A stretch of DNA of 64,000 nt, from assembly GCA_022828595.1 (NCBI GenBank), contig JAKGHH010000005.1, forward strand, positions 22,209,875 to 22,273,874. The letters run 5' to 3'. The DNA comes from Nelumbo lutea. Its lineage: Eukaryota; Streptophyta; Magnoliopsida; Proteales; Nelumbonaceae. Shown piece by piece: positions 32,336-43,560 of the stretch. The position numbers and the translations under genes were made by a program. The notes beneath the pieces are model-generated. The model saw nothing but the letters and a program-made list of their open reading frames with translations. It searched no databases and was not told where the DNA came from. Position 1 is the first letter of the stretch, and each line of letters begins with the position of its first letter.

Positions 32336-33529
32336 GCTAATGCATGGGCAGACAGTTTGGCTGCACTCTGGAGCATGGGTATTGCATGCATCAAGTACTT
32401 TTCAAAATTACCGAAGCATGAGAATATAGGGGGCCTCACAGTCCGATGCAACTGATTGCTAGACAAATCCTTCAGGAGTTGTGTCATGATCTCATCACAG
32501 TACAAAAGTATCTTATCTTCCAATGCCCTGCATAGATCCCCAACTACACCAACTGTGACAGCACAGACCTGGCACTCCTCAAGATGTTGAAGACCCAGTT
32601 CTAAATACTTGTAAAATTCTTGCATATACTTGTCGAATTCCTGACCTGTTGCATAAGCGAAGGCTCCAAGGGCAAGCATGGCTTCTTCATGTATAGTGGC
32701 ACTTCTGCAAGCAAAAACCCTCAAGAAGAGGCTCATCATCTAATCAGCGTATTGCATGAAGACATACTTTGTTGGCTCGGAAGCCCCCAACTTCTATATA
32801 ATGACCTGCAAGCACCCACAGAGAAGACCTCGCAATTCATTCTACTTTTCCCTTTCATCAGATGAACTGGGCCTCTAGTGTTTGATAGAGTTCCATCATT
32901 ATGAGAGGAACTAATTGCACCACCAACGGAGCAGACTCATATGTTGAATACCTAACAATTCATTTAGAGTTTCATAAACAACAGTTTGGAGGCAAGATTC
33001 CCCAGCATCTTCTCTGTGTCACATTGAGAAGGGCCTGAACAATTTCCTGGAAAAAAGGTGTTAGGGGGGGAGGATGATGACCCTACATCCTCATAACCTT
33101 GGGCTATGAAATATAGAGAACCACATGCTTTCTCAGCAACATTCGGAGTATCTCTCATGCTCTGAAGTAGCTCTGCTATAATCTGTTAGTAGTTTGCATG
33201 GGTAATGGTAGGTGTCTCCACTGTTGAACCATGAAGGAATTCAAAAATTCTTCCAAGGGTCCATGCAGTAATGTCTTTCACATGGTTGTTTGGGTCCTTA
33301 ATCAATGTACTGAGCATAAAGTTTAGAGCAACATTAACAATAGATGTAAGCTTCTCTGGTGTTGGACCCTCCAAGATGGAACCCAAGGCATAAGTGGCTG
33401 CCTCCCTCTGTCCCCAATCTGGCTTTGTTATGTTCTCTTTAATAAAAGGCGTAACAATTGGAACAATATCATCTCTCCCACAGTCCTTGCAACCAAACCA
33501 AAACATGTACCCCCATCCATGAGAAGGTT
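32336..33529 (-). pseudogene. Importin beta-type central fragment, frameshifted
   Basis: Minus strand pieces in several frames: GGTCFGLVARTVG, DIVPIVTPFIKENITKPDWG then REAATYALGSILEGPT, DPNNHVKDITAWTLGRIFEF, NVAEKACGSLYFIAQGYED, MMSLFLRVFACRSATIHEEA, QVCAVTVGVVGDLCRALEDK and TVRPPIFSCFG. These are consecutive HEAT repeats of plant importin subunit beta, from about residue 380 of roughly 870. A C-run near 33064 and stops at several points break it. No intron-like gaps are seen, but plant importin beta genes have few introns, so a retrocopy is not proven. Confidence 0.85.
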
Positions 33530-34085
33530 CCATGCCCCTTCAATACCCATCCTTGTCTGCCAAAAGATTCCTCAAGGCTCTTATAACAAAACCTTCAACC
33601 ACTTTGTCCTATTTGTTCTTGAGCTGGTCCCAAAGGGTCGGAACTACATCTTCTGCGACATATTTTCATACCCACTGGAAGAAACTTCATAGATTGCCTC
33701 TGCAGCTGCCTTCCTCCCTTCAGTTGATTCTGACCTCAGAAGTGACAGCAATGGTGATATGCACCCTCCCAGCAGGACCTTCACCCGTAACTTCTTCCTT
33801 ATAGAGAGCACTCAGAGTTGCAGCAACATTCACTTTGGCTTTAGGTGCACCACTCCTGAGGATGGATATAAATAACGACATTGCCTGTTAGTGGGAAGCA
33901 ATAAGTATCCTTGCATCTTTTCTTATTTTAGAAAGATCAAGCAGTTGTGTTGTAATAAGCTCTTTTCATGAGGTGATGACAAGTTGGAACTTAGCTGTTC
34001 AATGAACTAAGCAACAGTGGACATGGTACTTTCTGAATCATCCATTCATGCTTTTCCATTTGTCTCCCTAGGCTGAGAAATAGAT
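33530..34085 (-). pseudogene. CELLULOSE SYNTHASE INTERACTIVE-like N-terminal fragment
   Basis: Minus strand, several frames: MDDSESTMSTVA then stop then [97 protein letters not shown], and GFVIRALRNLLADKDGY. This order matches the first ARM repeats of CSI1-family proteins, which link cellulose synthase complexes to cortical microtubules. It joins importin-beta sequence at about 33530 on the same strand. Stops and frameshifts make it a pseudogene. Recognition is from memory of the family. Confidence 0.7.
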
Positions 34086-34539
34086 GAGGATATCAGTTCT
34101 TGAGGTTCAAGAGGGGGGGGGGGGGTGGAGACTCTAGCATTTGATCCCAGCCCTCATTGTCGCCACCTGGGCACCGCTGAAAATGCAAATTCCGAAGAAC
34201 CCCCATCTTGTAACTGATCCAGCTCTTCCTCTTCTTCTTCCACCAGGGAAGCATTACCAGCTTAGTTACTCTAACCAAATCATCCATTGATTCAACCAAA
34301 ATAGGGGAAGCACAAAGAGGCAAAGCTCAGTACAGTGAGCCCTAACTTCTCTACTTCAAACGACCCACTGCTACAGCACCAACAACTCAAACATCATCAA
34401 TGGCGACGACCCAAATCTCAAAACTGGGTTGCCTCTTTTCCTCTTCTGCAGAACCTTTTACTTGTGCCAAAGCAGAAACTAGAGAAAGAAATGGAGTGGG
34501 AAGGAGAGAGGAGGTTGTTTTGTGTGTGTTTCTTTCCCT
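34086..34539. other. Upstream part of pseudogene cluster, unassigned
   Basis: Contains a G14 run near 34112 and, on the minus strand, a stretch with an acidic Glu run that may be the CSI-like N-terminus or another gene piece. On the plus strand 34400-34540 reads MATTQISKLGCLFSSSAEPF, which resembles a plastid transit peptide, but it runs into T-rich sequence and I cannot name it. Confidence 0.35.
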
Positions 34540-35090
34540 TTCTCTTTTTTTTTTAGGTTTTTTTCTCTTTTTTTTATTATCATAGTGCTTTTTTTTCTCT
34601 TTTCCATTTTTTAGTTTTTATTTTTTATTTTCTTAATTTTTATTTCCTTTTGTGTGCATTTGTGCTTAACTAACATTTCCTACTCTTTTTTATCTTTTTG
34701 TTCTACCTTTTTCTCTTTTTTCTCTTTTTTTAACTTGCTCCTTTATGTTTAATTTTTTATTATTTTTCTCTTTTGTTGTTTTTTTATTAATGACTTGAAT
34801 TTTAGTTTTTTTTTTTGGAGGGGGGGGGAATTTGGTTGTTTTAGATTTATTTTATTTTTTTTTCTTTGATTTTCTTCTAGGTGTAATTGTGCCTAGCCTT
34901 CCTATCCCTCCTATTTCAAAATTTTTTTCTTCTCCTTTTTTTTAAATTTTTAGTATTTCATTTATGTTTTTTTTAATTTATCTATAATTTATCCTATTGT
35001 TCTATTTCTATTTCATTTTTATTGGACTCTTGACATTTTTATCTATTTTTTGTTTCATTTTTTATTATTTTTTATATTTTTATGTGGGCT
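34540..35090. repeat. T-rich low-complexity tract
   Basis: About 550 bases dominated by T on the plus strand, with one G9 run near 34822. Together with 30205-30710 it brackets the pseudogene cluster. Confidence 0.85.
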
Positions 35091-35529
35091 CCAAAAGGGG
35101 TAAGCAAGCAAACAAAGCGGAAGTGGCCAATATCCTAAATAACTAGGTTGACATGTGGACAATAATGCATGAGGGAAGGGTTTGACACCTAGACTCAGTG
35201 GTTCCAACAAGGTTGACAACCTTCAAACCTCCACACATTGGACAAATAGGCTTCTCAGGTTGGTGGCTGGTTTGTGGGTTGTCAGTGCCGTCCAAATGGC
35301 CTAGCACCTACTGGCCCCTGTCCTAATAGAAAATATGATGCTAAAATTTAATGCAAATGGTGTGTGAAGAGTGTGGACAAACAAAAAAGAAATCACAGAA
35401 ATAAAACAATAAGCAGATATCTACTAATCATTAAGAAACAAGCAATTATTATTCTAATAAAAGAAAAGTAATATAGAAGCATGTGTATATACAAGAAAAA
35501 GCTATTAAGCCAAATGGGCCCCACCTATA
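35091..35529. other. Intergenic stretch, nothing recognised
   Basis: Ordinary-composition sequence between the T-rich tract and the D element LTR; no ORF of note or repeat match seen. Confidence 0.5.
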
Positions 35530-36721
35530 TATGTATATAATATGTTTTATGAAAAGGTTTGCAAAAGGTTTGCAAAAGGTTTTAATTCCTCGGATCCATC
35601 CGAGCAAAGAGTGCAACATTGTACCTTGCAGCTGATGGAGAGGTCCTCTCTTGTCTGTAGTGTTTGATCATTAAGGGCTGAGAGGTTAAGTATAAGACCA
35701 TTTAGGATTGTTATACCTGATGGGCTAATCTCACTTAAGACCATTGTCCTTGGGCCTTCATAAGATGGCTGGCCTTAAGTACCATTTAGTGTAAATGTTG
35801 GGCCCATAAGAGCCCATACTGATGGACTCAGGGGTTCACTATGCTTAGCAATGAATTCGGCCAGGCTTTGTCACAGAAGCTAGGCTGAGCCCAAATGGGC
35901 TTTTGTAAGGTCAATGTTGGGGTCCCATGCCATATAAAGAGAGTCAAATTAGCCAACAACTAAAAGGGGACGTGAGCCACTTACTTAATGGGCCTAGGGA
36001 CCATGATTAATTGGATTAATCAGGATGTCACATGATAGCTTAAAGCAGTCATGTGACATTGGCGAATTTGGGTATGGATATGGGCTTGGATTAGTAGATA
36101 GGATAAGAGGATAAGTCTTATCCACTTAAAGAGTCCAGATCCAATTAAAGATTTGGATTAGGAAGCTCCTAATTGGATTTGGAGAGCTACTCTTTAAGGT
36201 ATATAAATAGAGGAGGGCGAACTTCTCCAGGTTTACACACTGCTCTCAGTTTTCTCTCTCTCCTTCTGTTCTTGCCGCCCTAACCCTAATTTGACCTCCA
36301 TTCTTGAACTTATACAGATTAGTTCTGATATCTGATTTTGCAAGAAAAAATCAGATTTATTTCGTGCTCATCTCCCTTGCTCGATCCAAGCTGTTGGATT
36401 GTAGTTCTTGCTGAAGGACTACGTTGTTGAACCGGCTTCACCTTAAGCTACATTATATTCAGTGGAGGCTGGTTTTGGTACCCTCATTGGGCGTGAACAC
36501 CCACTTTGGGTACTACACATGTGAAATCCGTATAAGGTATTCTTCTCCCTTTCTTTTGGTTTCAGATCTGGTCCGGTTCGGTGCAAGAACAATCCTTGAA
36601 AAATGCAGTTTTTCTAAAATTGGGAATGTGATTCCCAAAAGGGTAAAAAGAAATTTTTAAAAATTTTCCCTACCATCTAGCATGGTTCAGCCATTCATAT
36701 GATGGATTTCCCCTTTCTTCA
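35530..36721 (+). repeat. Family D LTR, 5' truncated
   Basis: Colinear with the second half of the family A LTR from the AGGTTTTAATTC..GGATCC area. A repeated AAAGGTTTGC is at its start. Ends ...CCCTTTCTTCA at 36721. The primer-binding site, leader and gag start that should follow are deleted. Confidence 0.75.
36201..36210 (+). promoter_or_regulatory. TATA box in D LTR
   Basis: ATATAAATAG at the position equivalent to the A LTR TATA box, followed by a GAGGAGGGCG stretch. Confidence 0.6.
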
Positions 36722-37330
36722 ATGTCATAACCTTTTTAGACAACTCTATCAAGAGGAAATTTGATAAAATCAATATCTGCAAAGATATCTTGGATAGTCT
36801 AAAGATGATGTATGAGAAGCATAATCGTTCTGCTAGGCAAGAGGTCCTCAAATTGTTGATGGCCATGGGGATGACCAAAAGCCAACCGGTTTATAACTAT
36901 GTCATGCGGATGATGGGTTATATAAATGAAATAGAGGCTCTTAGATCCCAACTTGATGATGACACCAAAACTGATGCCATCCTAAACTCTTTGCCCTCAT
37001 CCTTTAATCAGTTTGTCATGAACTACAACAAGAACAAGCTAAAGGTTAATTTGCAAGAGCTCAGCAATATGTTACAAAGTCTAAGGAACTGATAAAGAAG
37101 GACAAGCTAGTAGCCATGCTTGTTGAAGGTGGAAAATATAGCAAGAGAAAGAGGAAGGGTAAGAAGTGGCCTTAGAAGAAGGTAGGCAAGTTGAAAAAGC
37201 ATAAGAGAGACAAGTCCTTCGATGAATGTCATTTCTGTAAGAAGACTGGGCATTGGAAGTGAAATTATTCTCAATATCTGGAATCCTACAAGAACAAAGA
37301 AGGTAATTTCGATTCTCTTGTCATAGAGAC
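36722..37330 (+). pseudogene. Copia gag, D element, N-terminus missing
   Basis: Opens inside gag: DNSIKRKFDKINICKDILDS, then MMGYINEIEALRSQLDDDTK and NSLPSSFNQFVMNYNKNKLK. It is open to a stop at 37090. The zinc knuckle follows in another frame (CHFCKKTGHWK then stop, with the last Cys read as Tyr). About 90 residues are missing at the start because LTR and gag are joined at 36721/36722. Where elements 1, 2 and F have a TAG, this copy has Lys. Confidence 0.85.
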
Positions 37331-37647
37331 CATTATGTTGGTTACTTCTGCTTCCTTGTGTATTGACTCTAGGTCTTCCACTCTTGCGTGTAACACATTA
37401 CAGGGGTTCAAGAAAAGCAGAAGGATGATTAATGATGAGGTGGTACTTTACTTAGGCACTACTGCAACTGTTGTAGCTATTGCTATAGGAACAATAGAAT
37501 TGATTTTTAGAGAAGGAATTGTAACACTCAAAGATTGTCTTTATGTAAGGTTACTTAGAAAAAATTTGATTTTAGTTTCTAAGTTATGAAAGGATGCTTA
37601 TTATGTTTTATTCAATAATAAGATTATAATTAAATTCAATAACAAAT
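37331..37647 (+). pseudogene. Copia protease region, D element
   Basis: CIDSRSSTLACNTLQG is the protease active-site area; the usual DSGAS reads DSRSS, which removes the Gly after the catalytic Asp. LGTTATVVAIAIGTIEL and LKDCLYVRLLRKNLILVSKL follow, then a stop. Split by the A solo LTR at 37648 and continued at 39597 as the integrase start. Confidence 0.85.
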
Positions 37648-39596
37648 TGTTAGACAGTTTTGAATGCCCTTAGCTTCAATCAAAATGATGTACTTTATGA
37701 GTTTATTGTAAATGAATAAAAGTGCATATTTGATTCATGTTCCCTTGGTATGTTTCTATGTAATACTCTTAAACTGGACACTTAATGAGACTCGTGTTAG
37801 TTTAGAATGTTCACAGCCAGGGGGCCGGTCTAGGGAGACCTGTCCTGACAAGGCTGACACTGTGGTGCAACCAAGTCAGTTGGGGTGGCTTGTCTCAGCT
37901 GCCGGGGTGAGACCCTAGGCACATACAGTGTAGGATTAATTGAATCTTTGAACTGGACCAGATTTCCAGTATTGCCCTAGACCTTGGAGATTGATGGGCA
38001 AAACTAAAAAGTTACACCCGACCCCTAGACTCGATTATGATATTGCACTAGGTGTCGGATTGGGTTGTCTTTGATATACCATTCAGTGAGATCCTTAGCG
38101 GGGATCAAAACCTGGGTATGTTGGGACAGTCTGAGAATTCATCTGAGTGGGTGATCATAGTGACAGGATCAGCCCCTTTGTCGGACAAAGGTAATGATTG
38201 GGGATGCACTCTCACTGATGGAAACCAAGACTGTCGGCAGCCGATTTCAATTATTGAGATTTGTTTTTGCAAAATATATTTTATATGAGATATAAAAGTA
38301 TATATATTATGGTTTCAAAATGATTTGCAAAAGGTTTTAATTCTCGGGATCCATATAAGAGAGAGTGCAACACTGTTCCTTGCAGCCGAGGGAGAGGTCC
38401 TCTCTTGTCGGGTAGTGTATGATCATTATGGGCTGAGAGGTTAAGTGTAAGACCATTGAGGATAATACCTGATGGGCTAATCTTGCATCTGCCCACAGTC
38501 CTTGGGTGTTATAAGGTGTCTTGGCCCAAGGACCACTTAGGGTAAGTGTTGGGCCCATAGAGCCCATCTGATGGGTTTCAAGGGGTGCACAGTCCATAAC
38601 AGTGTATTCGGCCAGGCCTTGTAACAAAGGCTGGGCTGAACCCATGTGGCTGATGTATAAATCAATGTTTGGGTCCCACGCCATACAAGGAAGCCCAACT
38701 GGGCAGCAGTTTGGAAGGCTAAATGAATACATAACCTTAAATGGGCCTTAAGCCCATTTCGAACTGGGCTAATTTGATTAGTCACTTAAGGGGCGAATCC
38801 TAAGATGGATCATCTGATAGGATTGGGCCCAGACCCTATCCACTTAGAGAGTCCAAGATCTAAATGAGATTTAGATTTGGAAACCTCCTAATTAGATTAG
38901 GAGATGGCTGATCTAATCTACAGATAAGACAAGGGTTATCCCTTATCACTTAAAGGGACTTCTAATCCAAATATGATTTGGGTTAGCAACTCCTAATGGG
39001 ATTAGGAGCTGATCCCTTTAAGTCTATAAAAGGAAGAGGGGGCGGCAGCCTTCATACAAGACAATCCAGAGATCGTTGTCTTCAGAGTTGAGATTACTAG
39101 AAGAGAGAATTCTGCACCCTGCAAATACTCTCTTGCCGCCTCCTTCCTACAACTGCCAACTACAATAGTTCGATCTCCAGTTCTTGGGAGAAATCAAGAT
39201 TTGATCTTGATATCAATCTTTTGGAGAAAAGATTGGTAGGAGTTGTATTCACAAGCCGTCTAGTTGTTTCTTGCGAAGGGTCAAGTTCTTTTGGAAGAAC
39301 ACTACTGATTCTGCTCCACCCTACGCTGCGCCATTTTCAGTGGGAGCAGATTTTGGATCCTTCCTTGGGCGTGAACACCTCCATTGGGAGATACTGCTTC
39401 TCTGTATCAGGTATTATCCCTCCCTACTCCTTTTGGTTCAAATCTGGTTCAGTTTATGGTTCAAGAATGATCCATGAAAATATGATTTTCTAAATAGGGA
39501 ATTCGATCCCAATTGAAGGGAGAGAAAAATTTTTGAAATTCGCCCCCTTATTCCGCAATCTTTGGGCGTCCATGTGATGGATATCCTATCCCTTCA
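37648..39596 (+). repeat. Family A solo LTR (1949 bp), target duplication CAAAT
   Basis: TGTTAGACAG ... CTATCCCTTCA, no internal part. Flanked by CAAAT at 37643-37647 and 39597-39601, and interrupting D protease/integrase cleanly. It is the best plus-strand reference for the A LTR. Confidence 0.95.
39023..39033 (+). promoter_or_regulatory. TATA box in family A LTR
   Basis: TCTATAAAAGG at about base 1376 of the LTR, followed by AAGAGGGGGCGGCAGCC. Conserved in most A copies (minus-strand equivalents at 9631, 12045, 23161 and 25208). Confidence 0.65.
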
Positions 39597-40337
39597 CAAA
39601 TTCCTTATGGAGAACTTGAGAATGGTCTCTATGTCCTCCATCATTCTCTAGAAACAAATATAATCGAAATTACGTCATAACACATCCCCAAGAAAAGAAC
39701 ACGTGATACAGTTAACCCCATGTGCCTGTGGCATTACCGACTTGGCCATATCAATATAAAACGTATCACAAGATTAGTGAATGTTGGTCCTCTAGATTTT
39801 CTAACTATAGAAGATATATCAACTTGTGAGCCTTGCCTCCAAGGTAAGATGACAAAACAGCAATTTACAAATAAGCCTAAAAGATCTATAAGCACACTTG
39901 ACCTAATACATATAGATGTATGTGGTTCCATGAATGTTAGGACATAGAACCAACACCATTATTTCATAACTTCACCGATGATTATTTTCAGTATGGTTAC
40001 ATGTACCTAATGAGACATAAGTCTAAATCCTTTGAAATGTTCAAGGAGTTTAGACAAGAAGTCAAGAAATAGTTGGGGAGACACATCAAAACCCTTCGAT
40101 CAGATCGAGGAGGTGAATATCTCTTTGACGAATTCAATGACTACTTAAAGGATAATGGGATTATATCACAATTGTCTCCTCCTGCTACACCACAGTTAAA
40201 CAGTGTGTCAGAGAGAAGAAATTGGACTCTATTAGATATGGTCTGATCACTCCTCATCCATTCAGAGTTACCTATATCCATTTTGGGGGCATGCATTGGA
40301 GACTGCAATATATGCGTTGAACTGAATTCCAACTAAT
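39597..40337 (+). pseudogene. Copia integrase zinc and core, D element
   Basis: CLWHYRLGHINIKRITRLV and CEPCLQGKMTKQ form the HHCC zinc. The DDE core follows: LIHIDVCGS, a shifted TDDYFQYGYMYLM, TLRSDRGGEYLFDEF, then SVSERRNWTLLDMV. Stops occur at AKK-TAG-LGR (40070-40072) and at several places after 40240. Frameshifted and dead. Confidence 0.85.
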
Positions 40338-41119
40338 TTGGTTCCTAAGACTCCTTATGACCTATGGACCAGTAGGAAACCAAGTGTAAGACACTTGAAA
40401 ATATGGGGTTGTTCAGCACACGTTAAAAGAATAAGTGTTGATAAATTGGAATCCAAAACCAGTTGTTGCTTATTTGTAGGCTACCCCAAGGTCTCTATAG
40501 GGTATCTTTTCTATGACATGAGTGAACAAAAGTTGTTTATTAGTCAAAATGTTTGTTTCTTGGAAGAAGACTATATCTTGAATGATTATCATAAGAAAAT
40601 TGTTCTTGATGAAATGAACTCAGGAGAAGTGGGAGATAACCCACATGTTCCAGATAATACCCAGCTTAAAAGATCTACCCGGGTGTCTACACCTCCAGTT
40701 CACAATGACTATATTCAAGAAAGTTACTTGTTTGAATCTATGAATAGTAAGGAAGATCCCGTGACTTATACGAAAGCTATGTTGGACATAGACTCCTTGA
40801 AGTGGGTAGAAATCATAAAAGTCGAGATGGACTCGATGAAAAACAACGGAGTTTGGACTCTCACAGACCCACCCCCTGGGGTGAAGGCAATTGGTTGCAA
40901 ATGGATCTACAAGAGAAAAAAGGGCCCTGATGGAAAGGTTGAGACCTATAAATCTTGGCTTTTAGCAAAAGAGTACACTTAGAAAGGAGTTAATTATGAA
41001 GAAACCTTTTCGCCCGTGGCCATGCTCAAATCCATACATATTTTGTTAGTTATAGTTGCACACTATGACTATGAGATTTGGCATATGCATGTCAAAAACA
41101 TGTTCCTGAATGGAGATCT
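40338..41119 (+). pseudogene. Copia integrase tail, linker and start of reverse transcriptase, D element
   Basis: 214 open codons from 40338: [48 protein letters not shown], and GVWTLTDPPPGVKAIGCKWI then YKRKKGP; stop at 40980. RT starts ([15 protein letters not shown], then FLNGDL) and is cut by element F at 41120. Confidence 0.85.
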
Positions 41120-43026
41120 TGAAGGGATGAAAGATCCATCGTATGGATGCCCAAATCTTGCAGAATGAAGGGGGCAAATTTCAAAAATTTTTCTCTCCCT
41201 TCAACTGGGAATCGCATTCCCTATTTAGAAAATCATATTTTCAATGATCAATCTTGAACTATAAACTGAACTAGATCTGAACCAAAAGGAGTAGGAGAGA
41301 GGTATACCTGATACAGAGAAATAGTATCTCTCAATGAAGGTGTTCAAGCCCAAGAAAGGATCCAAAGACTACTCTCACTGAAGATGGTGCGGCGCAGTGT
41401 AGGATGGAGCAGAATCAGTAGTGTTCTTCTCCAAGAACTCTATCCTTCGCATGAAACAACAGGATGGCACATGAGCATAGCTTCCTATCAATCCTTTAAC
41501 AAAGAACTGATGTCAAGATCGAATCTTGACTTCTCCCACATCTGGCAAACTGGGCGGCAAGAACAAGGAGGTGACAAGAAAGAATTCTACAGGGTTGCTT
41601 AATTCTTCCTTCTGTGTTTTCAGCTTTGAAGAGGATGTGAGCATGTGTCTTCTAAAGGCTACAGCCCCCTCCTTCTTTTGTAACCATAAAGGATTAGCTC
41701 CTAATCCAATTAGGAGCTGCTAATCCAAATCATATTTGGATCAAACATCCCTTTAGGTGATACGGATAAACCCTCATCTTATCTATAGATTAGGTCAGCC
41801 TTCTCCAAATCTCATTAGGAGGTTTCTAGATCTGGATACTCTGAGTGGATGGGGTTAAGACCCTATCCTGTCTGCTAATCCATCTCAGAATTTGCCCATA
41901 TTTAACTTAATAAATTAGTCCAGTTCGAAATGGGCTTTAGGCCCATTAAGCTTATGTGCTCACTTAGCTTTCCTAACTGCTGCCCAGTTGGGCTTCCTTG
42001 TATGGCGTGGGACTCAAGCATTGATCTACACATCAGCCAAAAGGGTTTGGCCCAGCCTTTGTTACAAGGCCTGGCCGAATACACTACTATCGACAGTGCA
42101 CCCCCTAAAACCCATCAAATGGGCTCTATGGGCCCAACACTTACCCTAAGTGGTCCCTGGGCCAAGCCACCTTGTAACACCCAGGGACTGTGGGCAGATG
42201 CAAGATTAGCCCATCAGGTATTACCCTCAATGGTCTTATACTTAACCTCTCAGCCCATAATGATCTAACACTGCCCGACAAGAGAGGACCTCTCCCTCGG
42301 CTACCAGGGACAGTGTTGCACTCTTTGCTTATATGGATCCCGAGAATTGAAACCTTTTGCAAACAATTTAGAAACCATAATATATCTCATATAAAATATA
42401 TTTTGCAAAACAACTCTCAACAATTGAAATAGGTTGCTGGCAGTCTTAGTTTCCATCAGTGAGAGTGCATCCCCAATCATTACCTTTGTCTGACAAAGGG
42501 GCTGATCCTGTCACTATGATCACCCACTCAGATGAATTCTCAGACTATTCCAACATACCCAGGTTTTGACATCCGCTAAGGATCTCACTGATTGGTACAT
42601 CAAAGACAACCCAATCCGACACCAAGTGCAGTATCATAATCGAGTCTAGGGGTCGGGTGTAACTTTCCAGTTGTGCCCATTAATCTCCAAGGTCCAAGGC
42701 AATACTGAAAATCTGGTCCAGTTCAAAGATTCAATTAATCCTACACTGTATGTGCCTAGGGTCAAACCCTAGCAGCTGAGACAGGCCACCCCAACCGACT
42801 TGGTGATACAACAGTGTCAGCCTTATCAGGATAGGTCTCCCCAGACCGACCCACTGACTGTGAACATTCTAAACTAACACAAGTCTCATTAAGTGTCCAG
42901 TTTAAGGGTATTACATAGAAACTTACCAAGGGAACATGAATCAAATATGTACTCTTAATCATTTACAATAAACTCATAATGTACATCATTCTGATTGAAG
43001 CTAAGGGCATACAAAACTATCTAATA
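41120..43026 (-). repeat. A2 3' LTR of element E (1907 bp)
   Basis: The plus view begins TGAAGGGATGAAAGATCC and ends CTATCTAATA, so the sense start is TATTAG in place of TGTTAG. Colinear with the other A LTRs but with an A2-type 3' region (for example AAACAACAGGATGGCAC). Confidence 0.9.
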
Positions 43027-43042
43027 GGTCCCACTAGCACTT
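43027..43042 (-). other. Polypurine tract of element E
   Basis: The minus strand reads AAGTGCTAGTGGGACC directly before the 3' LTR. The F equivalent is AAGTGCAAGTGGGAGC. Primes plus-strand synthesis. Confidence 0.75.
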
Positions 43043-43560
43043 AGGTCCAATCAGGTACAAGCCTGAGTCTCATGCTTTCCACTTGTTTCTCAAACACTTT
43101 CTGTGATAGTGGCTTTGTCAATGGGTCTGCTACATTTTCCGCTGACGCTACCTTCTGAATCAGGACGTCCCCTCTACCAACAATCTCCCACAGTATGTGG
43201 TACTTCTTCTCAATGTGCTTCAACTTTGAGTGGGCTCGTGGCTCCTTAGCCTAAGCAATGGCTCCATTGTTGTCACACAACAACAGGATGGGTGATGTGC
43301 TAGACGGAACTACTCCCAACTCATTAACGAATTTCTTCTTCCACATGGCTTCTTTGGCAGCATCACTTGTGGCAATGTACTCGGCCTTGGTCGTGGAGTC
43401 TACAGTGGACCCCTGTTTGCTACATTTCCATCAAACCGCACACAATCCTATCGTGAAAACATATCCAGATGTAGAGTTTCTATCATCTAAATCTGACTAG
43501 AAATCGGCATCTGTATACACTTGGATCTATAGTGAGCTACCATCGAATACTAGACAAAAC
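43043..43560 (-). pseudogene. Copia RNase H, element E
   Basis: Minus strand ends FEKQVESMRLRLVPDWT and a stop at 43041-43043, preceded by HYLWEIVGRGD-type KYHILWEIVGRGDVLIQKV and ASAENVADPLTKPL. Upstream CDNNGAIA-type text and the YIALS/EAE region are recognisable in broken frames. Removes the RNA strand during reverse transcription; not functional here. Confidence 0.8.

Larger units (their letters stand above)
35530..41119 (+). mobile_element. Copia element D, plus, 5' and 3' ends incomplete
   Basis: Truncated LTR (35530-36721), then gag, protease, integrase and the start of reverse transcriptase, with an A solo LTR inside (37648-39596). Element F cuts it at 41120 after GATCT; the rest of D should lie beyond the window. 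It is more diverged from the other families and has the oldest position in this part of the nest. Confidence 0.8.

Noticed and set aside
30953..33529. Functional importin beta gene
   Set aside because: Only the C-terminal half is present, with stops, several frameshifts and a retrotransposon insertion.
34335..34585. Plastid-targeted host protein
   Set aside because: Only a transit-peptide-like start is visible before the frame enters a T-rich tract; no mature domain, so not called a gene.
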